Position numbers and translations under genes: made by a program | Notes under the pieces: generated by a model | Databases searched by the model: none | Told to the model about the DNA's origin: nothing | The model's input: only the letters and a program-made list of their open reading frames with translations | Assembly: GCA_041678005.1 (NCBI GenBank) | Contig: JBAYOW010000004.1 | Span: 1-64,000 of the forward strand | Direction of reading: 5' to 3' | Source: Sulfurivermis sp041678005 | GTDB lineage: Bacteria > Pseudomonadota > Gammaproteobacteria > Thiohalomonadales > Thiohalomonadaceae | Length of the DNA stretch: 64,000 nucleotides | Part shown: piece by piece, positions 13,742 to 22,999 of the stretch | Layout of the letters: every line of letters starts with the position of its first letter | Position numbering within the stretch: the first letter of the stretch is position 1

Positions 13742-15811
13742 ATGACGGACAAACCGCGCAAGATCCTGCTTACCTCTGCCCTGCCCTATGCCAATGGGCC
13801 TATTCACCTGGGGCATTTGGTGGAATACATCCAAACCGATATCTGGGCGCGCTTCCAGCGGCTGCGTGGTCATCAGTGCCATTATGTCTGTGCCGACGAT
13901 ACTCATGGCACGCCCATCATGCTACGCGCGGAAAAGGAAGGCATCACGCCGGAACAACTCATCGATCGTGTCTGGCATGAACACAAGGCCGATTTCGACG
14001 GCTTTCTGATTGGTTTCGATAATTATTACTCAACCAACACACCAGAGACCCGTTACTACGCCGACGATATCTACAACAAACTCAAGGCCGCTGGCCTGAT
14101 TGTCATACGTGCAGTCGAGCAATATTACGATCCGATCAAGGAAATGTTTCTGCCTGACCGTTTCATCAAGGGCGAATGCCCCAAGTGTCACGCCAAGGAT
14201 CAGTATGGTGATTCCTGCGAGGCCTGTGGCACGACCTATAGCCCGACCGACCTGCTCAATCCCTATTCTGCCGTCTCCGGCGCAACACCGATCCGCAAGC
14301 AATCGGATCATCACTTCTTCACCCTGAGCGCCTGCACGGATTTCCTGCGCGACTGGGTAAAGCCACCACGGGTACAGCCAGAGGCGGCCAATAAATTGGT
14401 CGAGTGGCTGGATGCCGGTCTGTCCGACTGGGATATCTCCCGCGATGCGCCCTACTTTGGCTTTGAGATCCCGGGTGCGCCTGGCAAGTATTATTATGTC
14501 TGGCTCGACGCCCCAATAGGCTATATGGGCAGCTTCAGAAATTACTGCGACCGCACCGGCATCGACTTTGATGCCTACTGGGACAAAACCAAAGCGGCCG
14601 AGCAAGGCACCGAGCTTTACCATTTTATCGGCAAGGACATTCTTTATTTTCACGCACTGTTCTGGCCGGCTGAGCTAAAAAGCGCTGGTTATCGTACGCC
14701 TAGCGGGGTGTTTGCCCACGGTTTTCTTACCGTCAACGGCACCAAGATGTCCAAGTCGCGCGGCACCTTCATCACCGCCAAAAGCTATTTGCAACTGCTC
14801 GAACCTGAGTGGCTGCGCTATTATTTTGCCGCCAAGCTGGGTGCAGGCATTGATGACATTGATCTTAACCTGGAAGATTTCGTCAGCCGCGTCAATGCAG
14901 ATCTCATCGGCAAATACGTCAACATTGCAAGCCGCGCCGCTGGCTTTATCACAAAACGTTTTGCCGGCAAGCTGGGGCAGCAAGATACCAGCACCACGCT
15001 GGCAGATGATGTAGTCGCTGCTGCCGATAGCATCGCCGAGGCCTACGAACAGCGCGAATTTAGCAAGGCCGTGCGAGAGATCATGCGCCTTGCCGACCTG
15101 GCCAATCAGTATGTGGACAGTCATAAACCCTGGGAGCTGGCCAAGGATGCCACCAATGACCAGCGTCTACACGAGATCTGCACCACCACTTTGCAGGTCT
15201 TCCGCTACCTCACAATTTACTTAAAGCCCATCCTGCCCAGGCTGGCTGAGCAGGCGGAACAATTTCTCAACATCGATAGCCAGTCCTGGCAAGACATTCA
15301 CAATCATCTGCCTGCTGGACACAGCATCAACACCTATAAACACCTGATGACCAGGATTGATACCAAGCAGATCGATGCCCTCATTGCGGCCAATACGCAA
15401 AGCCTGAATGGCGTCAGCCCTTCCCCGGTGCGTCATGCCGAACAACAACAACGCGAGAGTAAAAAAACTATGGAGCCTATTGCCGAGACGATCAGTATTG
15501 ATGATTTTGCCAAAATCGATTTACGCGTGGCGCGTATCGTCGCGGCAGATTTTGTCGAAGGCGCCGATAAACTGCTACAGCTCACACTGGATATTGGTGA
15601 TGAAACACGCAATGTTTTTGCGGGTATACGCTCTGCTTACGAGCCCAATGATCTGGTTGGCAGATATACAGTAATGGTCGCCAATCTTGCAGCGCGCAAA
15701 ATGCGCTTCGGTATCTCGGAAGGCATGGTGTTGGCGGCAGGACCTGGCGGCAAGGATCTATTTATTCTCAGCCCCGATGATGGCGCCCAGGCCGGCATGC
15801 GGATCAAATAA
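13742..15811 (+). CDS. metG: Methionyl-tRNA synthetase
   Basis: The 689-residue class I aminoacyl-tRNA synthetase has the HIGH-like PIHLGHLVEYIQTD near residue 20. A zinc-binding knuckle (CPKCHAKDQYGDSCEACG) lies near 145-165, and KMSKSRGTFI near 335. The C-terminal roughly 110 residues are the tRNA-binding EMAP/Trbp111-type domain (DFAKIDLRVARIVAADFVEG), which dimerises MetG in many bacteria. The length is close to that of E. coli MetG (677). It is the essential enzyme charging initiator and elongator tRNA-Met. The ATG at 13742 gives the conserved N terminus (KILLTSALPYANG). Confidence 0.98.
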   Translation: MTDKPRKILLTSALPYANGPIHLGHLVEYIQTDIWARFQRLRGHQCHYVCADDTHGTPIMLRAEKEGITPEQLIDRVWHEHKADFDGFLIGFDNYYSTNTPETRYYADDIYNKLKAAGLIVIRAVEQYYDPIKEMFLPDRFIKGECPKCHAKDQYGDSCEACGTTYSPTDLLNPYSAVSGATPIRKQSDHHFFTLSACTDFLRDWVKPPRVQPEAANKLVEWLDAGLSDWDISRDAPYFGFEIPGAPGKYYYVWLDAPIGYMGSFRNYCDRTGIDFDAYWDKTKAAEQGTELYHFIGKDILYFHALFWPAELKSAGYRTPSGVFAHGFLTVNGTKMSKSRGTFITAKSYLQLLEPEWLRYYFAAKLGAGIDDIDLNLEDFVSRVNADLIGKYVNIASRAAGFITKRFAGKLGQQDTSTTLADDVVAAADSIAEAYEQREFSKAVREIMRLADLANQYVDSHKPWELAKDATNDQRLHEICTTTLQVFRYLTIYLKPILPRLAEQAEQFLNIDSQSWQDIHNHLPAGHSINTYKHLMTRIDTKQIDALIAANTQSLNGVSPSPVRHAEQQQRESKKTMEPIAETISIDDFAKIDLRVARIVAADFVEGADKLLQLTLDIGDETRNVFAGIRSAYEPNDLVGRYTVMVANLAARKMRFGISEGMVLAAGPGGKDLFILSPDDGAQAGMRIK

Positions 15812-15903
15812 GCCAGATATGAATTGCGAATGATCATTTATGCCCCCATGTCAGTTCTGTTATCTTTGGAACCTGACTAACCCACCGCGCTAAAGACGAC
15901 TAC

Positions 15904-16485
15904 ATGACTGAATACGCCCTCATTCTCGTCAGCACGATCCTGGTCAACAATTTTGTCCTGGTGAAATTTCTTGGCCTGTGTCCCTTTATGGGTGTCTCGC
16001 GCAAGCTGGAGACAGCCATGGGCATGGGCTTTGCCACCACCTTCGTACTAACCCTATCTTCGATCTGTGCCTATCTCACCAACGAATATCTACTCGCTCC
16101 ATTGGGTCTTGAATATCTGCGCACCATCGCATTCATTCTGGTGATTGCCGTGGTAGTGCAGTTCACGGAAATGGTGGTACACAAGACCTCGCCGGTGCTT
16201 TATCAAGTGTTGGGCATTTTCCTGCCACTGATCACAACCAACTGTGCCGTGCTTGGTGTTGCCCTGCTCAATACCCAGGCACAGCATGGCTTTATTGAGT
16301 CCACAGTTTACGGTCTTGGTGCCGCACTCGGTTTTTCACTGGTATTGGTGTTGTTTGCCGCGATGCGCGAACGCATTACGGTCAGCGATGTACCGGCGAT
16401 ATTTCGTGGCCCGGCAATCGCCCTGATCACCGCCGGACTTATGTCGATGGCCTTCATGGGCTTTGCCGGACTGGTTAAAGGTTAA
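15904..16485 (+). CDS. rnfA: Electron transport complex protein RnfA/RsxA
   Basis: The 193-residue integral membrane protein has six predicted hydrophobic helices. Conserved segments include NNFVLVKFLGLCPFMGVSRKLE and LGIFLPLITTNCAVLGVALL; the Cys residues in the FLGLCP and TTNCAV loops correspond to the conserved pair of RnfA/RnfE. It is a core membrane subunit of the Rnf/Rsx complex, which couples NADH-ferredoxin (or flavodoxin) electron transfer to ion movement, or reduces SoxR. It is the first gene of rnfABCDGE. The length equals that of E. coli RsxA (193). Confidence 0.97.
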   Translation: MTEYALILVSTILVNNFVLVKFLGLCPFMGVSRKLETAMGMGFATTFVLTLSSICAYLTNEYLLAPLGLEYLRTIAFILVIAVVVQFTEMVVHKTSPVLYQVLGIFLPLITTNCAVLGVALLNTQAQHGFIESTVYGLGAALGFSLVLVLFAAMRERITVSDVPAIFRGPAIALITAGLMSMAFMGFAGLVKG

Positions 16486-16608
16486 GGGCCTGTATACGCA
16501 AATGAATGCCGGAATATGTGAATTCATCATGCCTGAACACAATCTCGTTTCGTGGATGGATTCTGTGTACGTTTATGCACGTTCATTCACTGGTTACGCA
16601 GAGTAAAT

Positions 16609-17157
16609 ATGCTCACCGCAATCCTTGCCCTTGCTGTCCTTGCGCTGGTCTTTGGCCTGATCCTGGGATATGCCGCCGTGCGTTTCAAGGTGGAAAGCGA
16701 TCCTATAGTCGACAGGATCGATGCCATCCTGCCGCAGTCCCAATGCGGGCAGTGCGGTTTTGCCGGTTGCCGCCCATATGCCGAGGCCCTGGCCAGAGGT
16801 GAGGTAGATATCAATCTCTGCCCACCTGGTGGTGAAGCCGTGGTCATGGGTCTGGCGGATCTGCTCGGGCGGGATGTCAAGCCAGTGGAAGGCGGCGCCA
16901 AGAAAAAAATGATCGCCCACATTGATGAGACGACCTGTATCGGCTGCACCTTGTGTATACAGGCCTGCCCGGTGGATGCCATCCTCGGTGCTGCCAAACA
17001 GATGCACACTATCATTGCCGATGAATGCACTGGCTGTGAGCTATGTGTTGCGCCCTGTCCAGTGAATTGCATCAAGATGATATCGGTGAAGGTCGCTCCA
17101 GCCACCTGGATCTGGCCTTATCCGCCAACCAGCCAGCAAGCGAAAGAAGATTCATGA
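16609..17157 (+). CDS. rnfB: Electron transport complex protein RnfB/RsxB
   Basis: The protein has 182 residues from the ATG at 16609 (MLTAILALAV), which begins directly with the membrane anchor. Extending the frame to 16552 would add a cysteine-containing tail not expected in the family. Cys46, Cys49, Cys54 and Cys71 form the N-terminal [4Fe-4S] site (QCGQCGFAGC). Two ferredoxin-type motifs follow: CIGCTLCIQACP and CTGCELCVAPCP. RnfB is the ferredoxin-like electron entry subunit of the complex. The stop overlaps the rnfC start (ATGA). Confidence 0.96.
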   Translation: MLTAILALAVLALVFGLILGYAAVRFKVESDPIVDRIDAILPQSQCGQCGFAGCRPYAEALARGEVDINLCPPGGEAVVMGLADLLGRDVKPVEGGAKKKMIAHIDETTCIGCTLCIQACPVDAILGAAKQMHTIIADECTGCELCVAPCPVNCIKMISVKVAPATWIWPYPPTSQQAKEDS

Positions 17158-18824
17158 GCCGTGCAGCCTTGTCGAATTCAGCCACACAAAAGCTATGGCG
17201 CTTTCATGGTGGTTTGCACCTGCCGGATCAAAAATCACTTAGCTGTGAACAGTCGATCGAACAGGCGATTTTGCCCAAGCGTCTGGTGCTGCCACTACAA
17301 CAACACATCGGCGCAGCGGCCAAACCCATCGTCAAGATTGGCGACCATGTCTGTAAGGGCCAAATGATTGCCCAGCCCGATGGCTATGTCAGTGCCGCCC
17401 TGCACGCGCCCAGCTCTGGCACTGTCGCTGCGATAGCGGAACTGCCAATCCCCCATCCATCTGGTCTCAAGGCCACCTGCATTGTTATCGACACCGATGG
17501 TGAGGATCGCTGGATTGAACGCCAGACCCACGGCAACTGGGCCAGTATTAATCCAAGTGAACTGCGCAACATTATTCGTGATGCCGGCATTGTTGGCCTT
17601 GGTGGCGCGGGCTTTCCCAGCTTCATCAAACTGAATCCAGGTGCCCGCACCGAGGTGGACACGCTCATCCTGAACGCTGCCGAATGCGAGCCTTATATCA
17701 CTTGCGATGATCGCCTGATACGTGAGCGCGTCACTGAGGTAATTGCCGGTGCACGCATCATGCGCCATGCACTACATGCCCGTCGTACCGTGATCGGTAT
17801 CGAGGATAACAAACCAGAGGCTTATGCCGCACTCCAGGCGGCACTGGCGCGACTTAAACATGTACCGATCGAGGTGGTGCAAGTGCCCACGCTCTACCCA
17901 ACAGGTGGTGAGAAACAGCTCATCAAGATCCTGACCAGCAAGGAAGTCCCCTCACAGGGTCTACCCATAGATATCAATATTGTCTGTCACAACGTAGCCA
18001 CCGCCGCTGCCGTGCATCGTGCCGTTGAACTGGGTGAGCCGCTGATCTCACGCATCGTCACCGTCACGGGTCATGGCGTACACACGCCACGCAACCTGGA
18101 AACACTCATCGGCACACCGATTACAGATCTGCTCGAACAATGCGGCGGCACCACGAAGGATCTCTCGCGTCTGCTGCTAGGTGGCCCGATGATGGGTGTC
18201 ACATTGAGCGATCACAACTTGCCGATCACCAAAACCGGTAACTGTGTGCTGGCCTTAACGCCTAATGAATTCGGCCCACAAGGGTCGGTTCGCAACTGCA
18301 TCCGCTGTGGCGAATGTGCACGTGTTTGCCCGGTCAGTCTGCTGCCACAACAAATGTACTGGCATGCCCGCGCCAAAGATTTCGACAAGGTACAGGACTA
18401 TCACCTGTTTGACTGTATAGAGTGCGGCTGCTGCGCCTATGTCTGCCCATCCAATCTGCCTTTGGTGCAATACTATCGTTTTGCCAAGACTGCAATCTGG
18501 TCACAGGCACGAGAGAAGCAAAAATCCGAACTGGCACGTGATAGACATGATTTTCGCATTGCGCGGCAGGAGCGAGAAAAGGCAGAACGCGCTGCCAGAC
18601 TGGCGAAGAAAAAAGCAGCACTGGAAGATAAATCTGCCGGCACTGATGACAAGGCCAAAAAGGACGCCATCAAGGCCGCTATGGAACGCGCCAAGGTCAA
18701 ACGTGAGGCCACCAAGGTGGCACCAAAAAACACCGACAACCTAAGCGCCGATCAGCAACGCCAGATCGATGAAGCTAACGCCCGTCGCGCTGCGGCAGAA
18801 CAAGATGGCGAGAAAAAATCATGA
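17154..18824 (+). CDS. rnfC: Electron transport complex protein RnfC/RsxC
   Basis: The protein has 556 residues from the ATG at 17154, which overlaps the rnfB stop. The N-terminal RnfC barrel-sandwich domain (WRFHGGLHLPDQK) is followed by the NADH/FMN-binding Nqo1-like core (GIVGLGGAGFPSFIKL, LNAAECEPYITCDDRL, LYPTGGEKQLIK). Two [4Fe-4S] motifs follow (CIRCGECARVCP and CIECGCCAYVCP). The last roughly 110 residues are a charged Lys/Ala/Glu-rich tail, as in E. coli RsxC though shorter. RnfC is the peripheral NADH-binding subunit on the cytoplasmic side. Confidence 0.97.
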   Translation: MSRAALSNSATQKLWRFHGGLHLPDQKSLSCEQSIEQAILPKRLVLPLQQHIGAAAKPIVKIGDHVCKGQMIAQPDGYVSAALHAPSSGTVAAIAELPIPHPSGLKATCIVIDTDGEDRWIERQTHGNWASINPSELRNIIRDAGIVGLGGAGFPSFIKLNPGARTEVDTLILNAAECEPYITCDDRLIRERVTEVIAGARIMRHALHARRTVIGIEDNKPEAYAALQAALARLKHVPIEVVQVPTLYPTGGEKQLIKILTSKEVPSQGLPIDINIVCHNVATAAAVHRAVELGEPLISRIVTVTGHGVHTPRNLETLIGTPITDLLEQCGGTTKDLSRLLLGGPMMGVTLSDHNLPITKTGNCVLALTPNEFGPQGSVRNCIRCGECARVCPVSLLPQQMYWHARAKDFDKVQDYHLFDCIECGCCAYVCPSNLPLVQYYRFAKTAIWSQAREKQKSELARDRHDFRIARQEREKAERAARLAKKKAALEDKSAGTDDKAKKDAIKAAMERAKVKREATKVAPKNTDNLSADQQRQIDEANARRAAAEQDGEKKS

Positions 18825-19858
18825 GCAACCACGTCACCAGCTCACCCTTCATCCACGGCGCGGCCAATGTCACTCGTACCATGCAGCTGGTGGCCTATGC
18901 GCTGCTCCCGGCCATCCTCGGCAGCCTTTGGCTGTTTGGCTGGGGCATCCTTATCAACCTGATTTTGGCAATCAGCACGGCGCTGCTGGCGGAAGCGGCA
19001 GTACTTGCCATGCGCCACCGGCCAGTGCTGATTACCCTGCAAGACGGCAGCGCCATACTCACTGCTATGTTGCTGGCCATCTCTCTACCACCCTTGGCGC
19101 CGTGGTGGCTGATCGTCATCGGTACGGCCTTTGCCATCATCTTTGCCAAACAGCTTTATGGCGGTCTGGGTTTCAACCCGTTTAATCCGGCCATGGCTGG
19201 TTATGTACTGCTGCTGATATCCTTCCCGCAGGAGATGACCTCGTGGGCCGCGCCGACCATCTTGCGTAGTGCTGATCTCAGTCTATGGCAAACCCTGCAA
19301 TACAGTCTGACCAGTCAACTTCCAGTCGGCATAACGCTTGATGCAATCAGCTCGGCCACTGCCCTCGATACACTACAGGTGCAACTGGGCATGGGCCATG
19401 TGCTGAGCGAGATCCGCAGCAGCCCGATCTTCGGCCAGCTCGGTGGCTATGGCTGGGAGGTGATCAACGGCCTGATACTACTGGGTGGTTTGTGGCTGTT
19501 GCGCCAGCGCGTCATCAGCTGGCATGTGCCGGTTGGCATGCTCGGCTCTCTGGCCCTCATGGCAACACTATTTCACTTCGTTGACCCTGAGTACTACGCT
19601 GGCCCGCTGTTTCACCTCGCCAGCGGCGGTGCCATGCTGGGTGCATTTTTTATTGCCACCGATCCAGTCAGCGGTGCCACCAGTCTGCGCGGACAGCTGG
19701 TGTTTGGCATAGGTGTGGGCCTGCTGACCTTCATCATCCGCACCTGGGGCAGCTTTCCCGATGGCATCGCCTTTGCTGTCTTGTTAATGAACATGGCAGC
19801 TCCCACCATCGACTACTACACCCAGCCACAGGTATACGGCCACAACAGGAGGTCATGA
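18821..19858 (+). CDS. rnfD: Electron transport complex protein RnfD/RsxD
   Basis: The 345-residue polytopic membrane protein overlaps rnfC by 4 bp. It has the NqrB/RnfD family segments LYGGLGFNPFNPAMAGYVLL and IATDPVSGATSLRGQL. The Thr in SGAT is the residue that carries covalent FMN in this family. The length is typical (about 350). It is a core membrane subunit moving electrons and ions. The gene order C-D-G-E is as in E. coli. Confidence 0.97.
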   Translation: MSNHVTSSPFIHGAANVTRTMQLVAYALLPAILGSLWLFGWGILINLILAISTALLAEAAVLAMRHRPVLITLQDGSAILTAMLLAISLPPLAPWWLIVIGTAFAIIFAKQLYGGLGFNPFNPAMAGYVLLLISFPQEMTSWAAPTILRSADLSLWQTLQYSLTSQLPVGITLDAISSATALDTLQVQLGMGHVLSEIRSSPIFGQLGGYGWEVINGLILLGGLWLLRQRVISWHVPVGMLGSLALMATLFHFVDPEYYAGPLFHLASGGAMLGAFFIATDPVSGATSLRGQLVFGIGVGLLTFIIRTWGSFPDGIAFAVLLMNMAAPTIDYYTQPQVYGHNRRS

Positions 19859-20517
19859 TGCCGCTCAAGAAGATGCTGCTCAGTGCCGCCCTGCTTGGCC
19901 TGTTTGCCACCCTCGGCACGGCCCTGGTGGCCTATACTTACGAATATACCCATGAGCGCATTGCCCAGAATGAACGCGACGCGCTGCTGCGCAGCTTGCA
20001 TGCCATCATCCCGTCAAGCAGACACGACAATGACCCTGTCGCCGACAGCATTGAAATAAGCGACGCCACCTGGCTGGGCAGCAACAAACCACAACAAGTC
20101 TATCGTGCACGCCAACAAGGCAAGCCGGTAGCACTGGCGCTAACCGCCGTTGCGCCTGATGGTTATAGCGACGATATCAAGCTGCTGATTGGTATCAATT
20201 ACGATGGTACGCTTGCTGGTGTGCGCGTCACCGCCCATGCCGAAACTCCCGGCCTGGGTGACAAGATCGATGAGGCGCGCAGCGATTGGATCCACGGCTT
20301 TGCCGACCGTTCCTTGAGCAACACGACGGCAAAACAGTGGCAGGTAAAAAAAGATGGTGGTGTGTTTGATCAATTCACTGGCGCAACCGTCACTCCGCGC
20401 GCCATAGTCAAGGCAGTGCGCAAGGCACTCGAATACTATCAACAACACCGTGATGAATTGTTCGAAGCTGGCGAACCGCCAGTGCAGGAGACTGGGCAGG
20501 AGACTGGGCATGGCTGA
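19855..20517 (+). CDS. rnfG: Electron transport complex protein RnfG/RsxG
   Basis: This 220-residue protein has one N-terminal membrane helix (about residues 8-28). A periplasmic FMN-binding domain contains GITVTAHAETPGLG-like sequence (here VRVTAHAETPGLGDKI) and DQFTGATVTPRAIV; the Thr of TGAT is the covalent FMN attachment residue. It overlaps rnfD by 4 bp (ATGATG, so the start could be 19855 or 19858). The C-terminal tail carries a short repeat of QETGQETGHG over the rnfE start. Confidence 0.96.
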   Translation: MMPLKKMLLSAALLGLFATLGTALVAYTYEYTHERIAQNERDALLRSLHAIIPSSRHDNDPVADSIEISDATWLGSNKPQQVYRARQQGKPVALALTAVAPDGYSDDIKLLIGINYDGTLAGVRVTAHAETPGLGDKIDEARSDWIHGFADRSLSNTTAKQWQVKKDGGVFDQFTGATVTPRAIVKAVRKALEYYQQHRDELFEAGEPPVQETGQETGHG

Positions 20518-21217
20518 GAAAAGTTTGAGACAAATAACCCGGGAGGGTTTGTGGGGCAACAACGTTGCCTTTGTGCAGATCCTTGGGCTTTGTCCGCTTT
20601 TGGCTGTCAGCTCCAACACTATTAACGGCCTTGGCCTTGGTCTTGCCACCCTGCTCACCCTGGTGCTGACCAACACCACCGTCTCGGCCATCCGTCATCT
20701 GATACGGCCAGATATTCGCATTCCGGTTTTCGTCATGCTCATAGCCAGCATCGTCACCGCCATAGAACTTACGATCAATGCGTTTTTCAATGAATTACAT
20801 GCGGCCCTTGGCATTTTTATCCCGCTGATCGTCACCAACTGCTCGGTGCTGGGCCGCGCCGAGGCCTTTGCCTCAAAAAACAGTATCGTTCGTTCCTTGA
20901 TAGATGGGTTGGCTATGGGTCTGGGCTTTGCTATCGCCCTCACCCTGCTTGGCGCGATGCGCGAGATGCTCGGTGCAGGCACTCTTTTTGATCAGGCGCA
21001 CCTGATGTTTGGCGAGGGGGCGCGTGCCTTACGCCTCACCGTCTTTGCCGACTACAAGGGCTTTCTCCTTGCCATCCTGCCACCTGGTGCATTTATCGGT
21101 CTGGGCCTGTTGATCGCCCTGAAAAACCTGATCGATCAACAATTGGAACGCCATCATGAAGCCGCCATGGCCAGACAAGCTGAGACAACCGGCATGGCAA
21201 GCGAGGCAGGCCAATAG
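20510..21217 (+). CDS. rnfE: Electron transport complex protein RnfE/RsxE
   Basis: The protein has 235 residues from the ATG at 20510 (MAEKSLRQITREGLWGNNVA), overlapping the end of rnfG. The longer frame to 20450 only duplicates rnfG coding sequence. It has six hydrophobic helices and is homologous to RnfA. QILGLCPLLAVS and IVTNCSVLGRAEAFA include the conserved Cys pair. It is a membrane core subunit of the Rnf complex and is followed after 3 bp by nth, the usual gammaproteobacterial arrangement. Confidence 0.97.
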   Translation: MAEKSLRQITREGLWGNNVAFVQILGLCPLLAVSSNTINGLGLGLATLLTLVLTNTTVSAIRHLIRPDIRIPVFVMLIASIVTAIELTINAFFNELHAALGIFIPLIVTNCSVLGRAEAFASKNSIVRSLIDGLAMGLGFAIALTLLGAMREMLGAGTLFDQAHLMFGEGARALRLTVFADYKGFLLAILPPGAFIGLGLLIALKNLIDQQLERHHEAAMARQAETTGMASEAGQ

Positions 21218-21220
21218 TTC

Positions 21221-21859
21221 ATGAACGTCAGCAAACGTCACGAAATATTTTCCCGTCTGCAAGCGGAAAACCCCTCCCCCACCACCGAGCTAAATTATCA
21301 AACCACATTCGAGCTGCTGATCGCCGTAATACTGTCAGCCCAGGCCACCGATGTGAGCGTGAACAAGGCCACGACGAAACTGTTTGCCGTTGCCAATACG
21401 CCGCAGGCTATCCTCGACCTCGGCCTCGATGGACTGAAGACCTATATAAAGACCATCGGCCTGTATAACAGCAAGGCTGAAAACATCATCAAGACCTGCC
21501 GCCTGCTACTAGATAAGCACGATGGTGCGGTGCCAGCCGATCGTGCAGCGCTTGAAGCCCTGCCTGGCGTCGGACGCAAGACGGCCAATGTCGTGCTCAA
21601 CACCGCCTTTGGCCAGCCTACCATCGCCGTTGACACGCACATCTTTCGCGTCAGCAACCGCACCGGCATAGCCACCGGTAAGACCGTATTGGAAGTGGAA
21701 AAAAAACTACTAAAGGTCGTGCCTGCAGAGTTCAAAAAAGATGCCCACCATTGGCTGATCCTGCATGGCCGTTACATCTGCGTAGCTCGTAGACCAAAGT
21801 GTGCGGCCTGCATTATTGAAGATCTGTGTGAATACCGGCACAAGATAACAGTTGAATAA
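21221..21859 (+). CDS. nth: Endonuclease III
   Basis: This 212-residue base-excision repair glycosylase/AP lyase has the helix-hairpin-helix LPGVGRKTANVVL, whose Lys is the Schiff-base lysine. It also has VDTHIFRVSNRTG with the catalytic Asp, and a C-terminal [4Fe-4S] loop with Cys-x6-Cys-x2-Cys-x5-Cys (CVARRPKCAACIIEDLC). The length matches E. coli Nth (211). It removes oxidised pyrimidines. It is co-transcribed with rnf by position, 3 bp after rnfE. Confidence 0.98.
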   Translation: MNVSKRHEIFSRLQAENPSPTTELNYQTTFELLIAVILSAQATDVSVNKATTKLFAVANTPQAILDLGLDGLKTYIKTIGLYNSKAENIIKTCRLLLDKHDGAVPADRAALEALPGVGRKTANVVLNTAFGQPTIAVDTHIFRVSNRTGIATGKTVLEVEKKLLKVVPAEFKKDAHHWLILHGRYICVARRPKCAACIIEDLCEYRHKITVE

Positions 21860-21876
21860 CAACAGGAACGACGCTG

Positions 21877-22302
21877 ATGCTGTTTGGCAATGACAGAACC
21901 TCGCTACGCCGTTTTTACCTGCAAGCCTGGCAAAAGCTGCAAGCACAACAGACGCTGGAGCCACTGGAACGACAAGTGGCTGAGCTGGTCGCTGAGCATC
22001 CTGAATACCACCGACTACTGGAAGATGAAGACCAGCTCGATCAGGATTACACGCCTGAAGATGGGCAATCAAATCCATTCCTGCACATGGGCATGCACCT
22101 TGCCATCCGCGATCAACTCGCCGCTGACAGACCCGCCGGTATCATCGACATTTACCGCCAACTGCTTACCCGCCTGGGCGATGCCCACATAGTCGAACAT
22201 CACATCATGGAATGCCTCGGCCAGACCCTTTGGCAAGCGCAGCGCGCAGACCGTGCGCCAGATGAACAAGCCTATCTGGCATGCCTGCTGCAAAAGCAGT
22301 GA
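21877..22302 (+). CDS. DUF1841 family protein
   Basis: This 141-residue soluble protein begins MLFGNDRTSLRRFYLQAWQK and has the family features VAEHPEYHRLLED, NPFLHMGMHLAIRDQL and HIVEHHIMECLGQTLW. DUF1841 is a proteobacterial family of unknown function, often located after nth. A GGA sequence lies upstream of the ATG, which follows the nth stop by 17 bp, so it is likely the last gene of the rnf-nth operon. No catalytic motif is recognised; the conserved His and acidic residues hint at metal binding, but this is a guess. Confidence 0.88.
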   Translation: MLFGNDRTSLRRFYLQAWQKLQAQQTLEPLERQVAELVAEHPEYHRLLEDEDQLDQDYTPEDGQSNPFLHMGMHLAIRDQLAADRPAGIIDIYRQLLTRLGDAHIVEHHIMECLGQTLWQAQRADRAPDEQAYLACLLQKQ

Positions 22303-22499
22303 AATAATCACAAAACAAAACACGCGAATGCACTGCCAAACCGGGAAGAACAGCTCTCTACACCCAACGGTATTTTATTTGGAGAGAAGCGCAATTATCG
22401 TTGCGGGTGCAGCATCAAGTACCTCGGCATAATTCTGTAAATATGAACTTTAATTATTAATATTGGTCATTTTGAACAGCTTCTCATAGAATTGATCTC

Positions 22500-22916
22500 A
22501 TGCACATCTGGCGTAAAACCATCCTCTGGCTGATTATCATGTGGCTGCCCACACAGGGCTTCAGCACTACTTTTATGCCTTTGGACTGCCAGGAACACGC
22601 AAATATCGGCCTTGACACCGCAACAAGCGCACCCGCTCTCCACACACATCACGGCCACGAACAAGGTCACGCGCAACACAGCAATCATGCTGAAAACATC
22701 CAGCCAGACCAGCCCGCAGATCAACCAGACAAGCACTGCATGAATTGTAATGACTGCTCAATTTGTCAGATGTGCGTCAATCTCGCCTTGCCCTCAGAAC
22801 TGCTCAATACGCTGTCACAATCTCCCTCAAGCATCAGCCATGCCGTGATGCTGCAAATCGCTTCTTTCATTCCCGCTCAACCACAACGCCCGCCTCGTTT
22901 GATCCTCGTCATCTGA
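22500..22916 (+). CDS. Secreted His/Cys-rich protein of the metal-efflux island (DUF2946-like)
   Basis: The 138-residue protein has an N-terminal hydrophobic signal (MHIWRKTILWLIIMWLPTQG). A histidine-rich stretch (HTHHGHEQGHAQHSNHAE) follows, then a Cys-cluster CMNCNDCSICQMC. It resembles the DUF2946/CopL-type small periplasmic proteins found next to copper and heavy-metal resistance genes. It lies 83 bp before the RND adaptor gene in the same orientation. Metal binding is suggested by composition. The family assignment is moderate because the sequence outside the clusters is not conserved enough to read by eye. Confidence 0.65.
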   Translation: MHIWRKTILWLIIMWLPTQGFSTTFMPLDCQEHANIGLDTATSAPALHTHHGHEQGHAQHSNHAENIQPDQPADQPDKHCMNCNDCSICQMCVNLALPSELLNTLSQSPSSISHAVMLQIASFIPAQPQRPPRLILVI

Positions 22917-22999
22917 TCTGACGATCAATACGCGCTGTCTTGCGCGTGTCTCGTCATATCGCACAGCTATTTAATTTACCTGTTTGACGAGGATGCATC

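Noticed and set aside
14030..14653. 207-residue minus-strand frame opposite metG
   Set aside because: It is a shadow of metG coding sequence; composition reflects the opposite strand.
16552..16608. Upstream extension of RnfB from an earlier ATG
   Set aside because: It adds a cysteine-containing leader before the membrane anchor; the ATG at 16609 gives the family N terminus.
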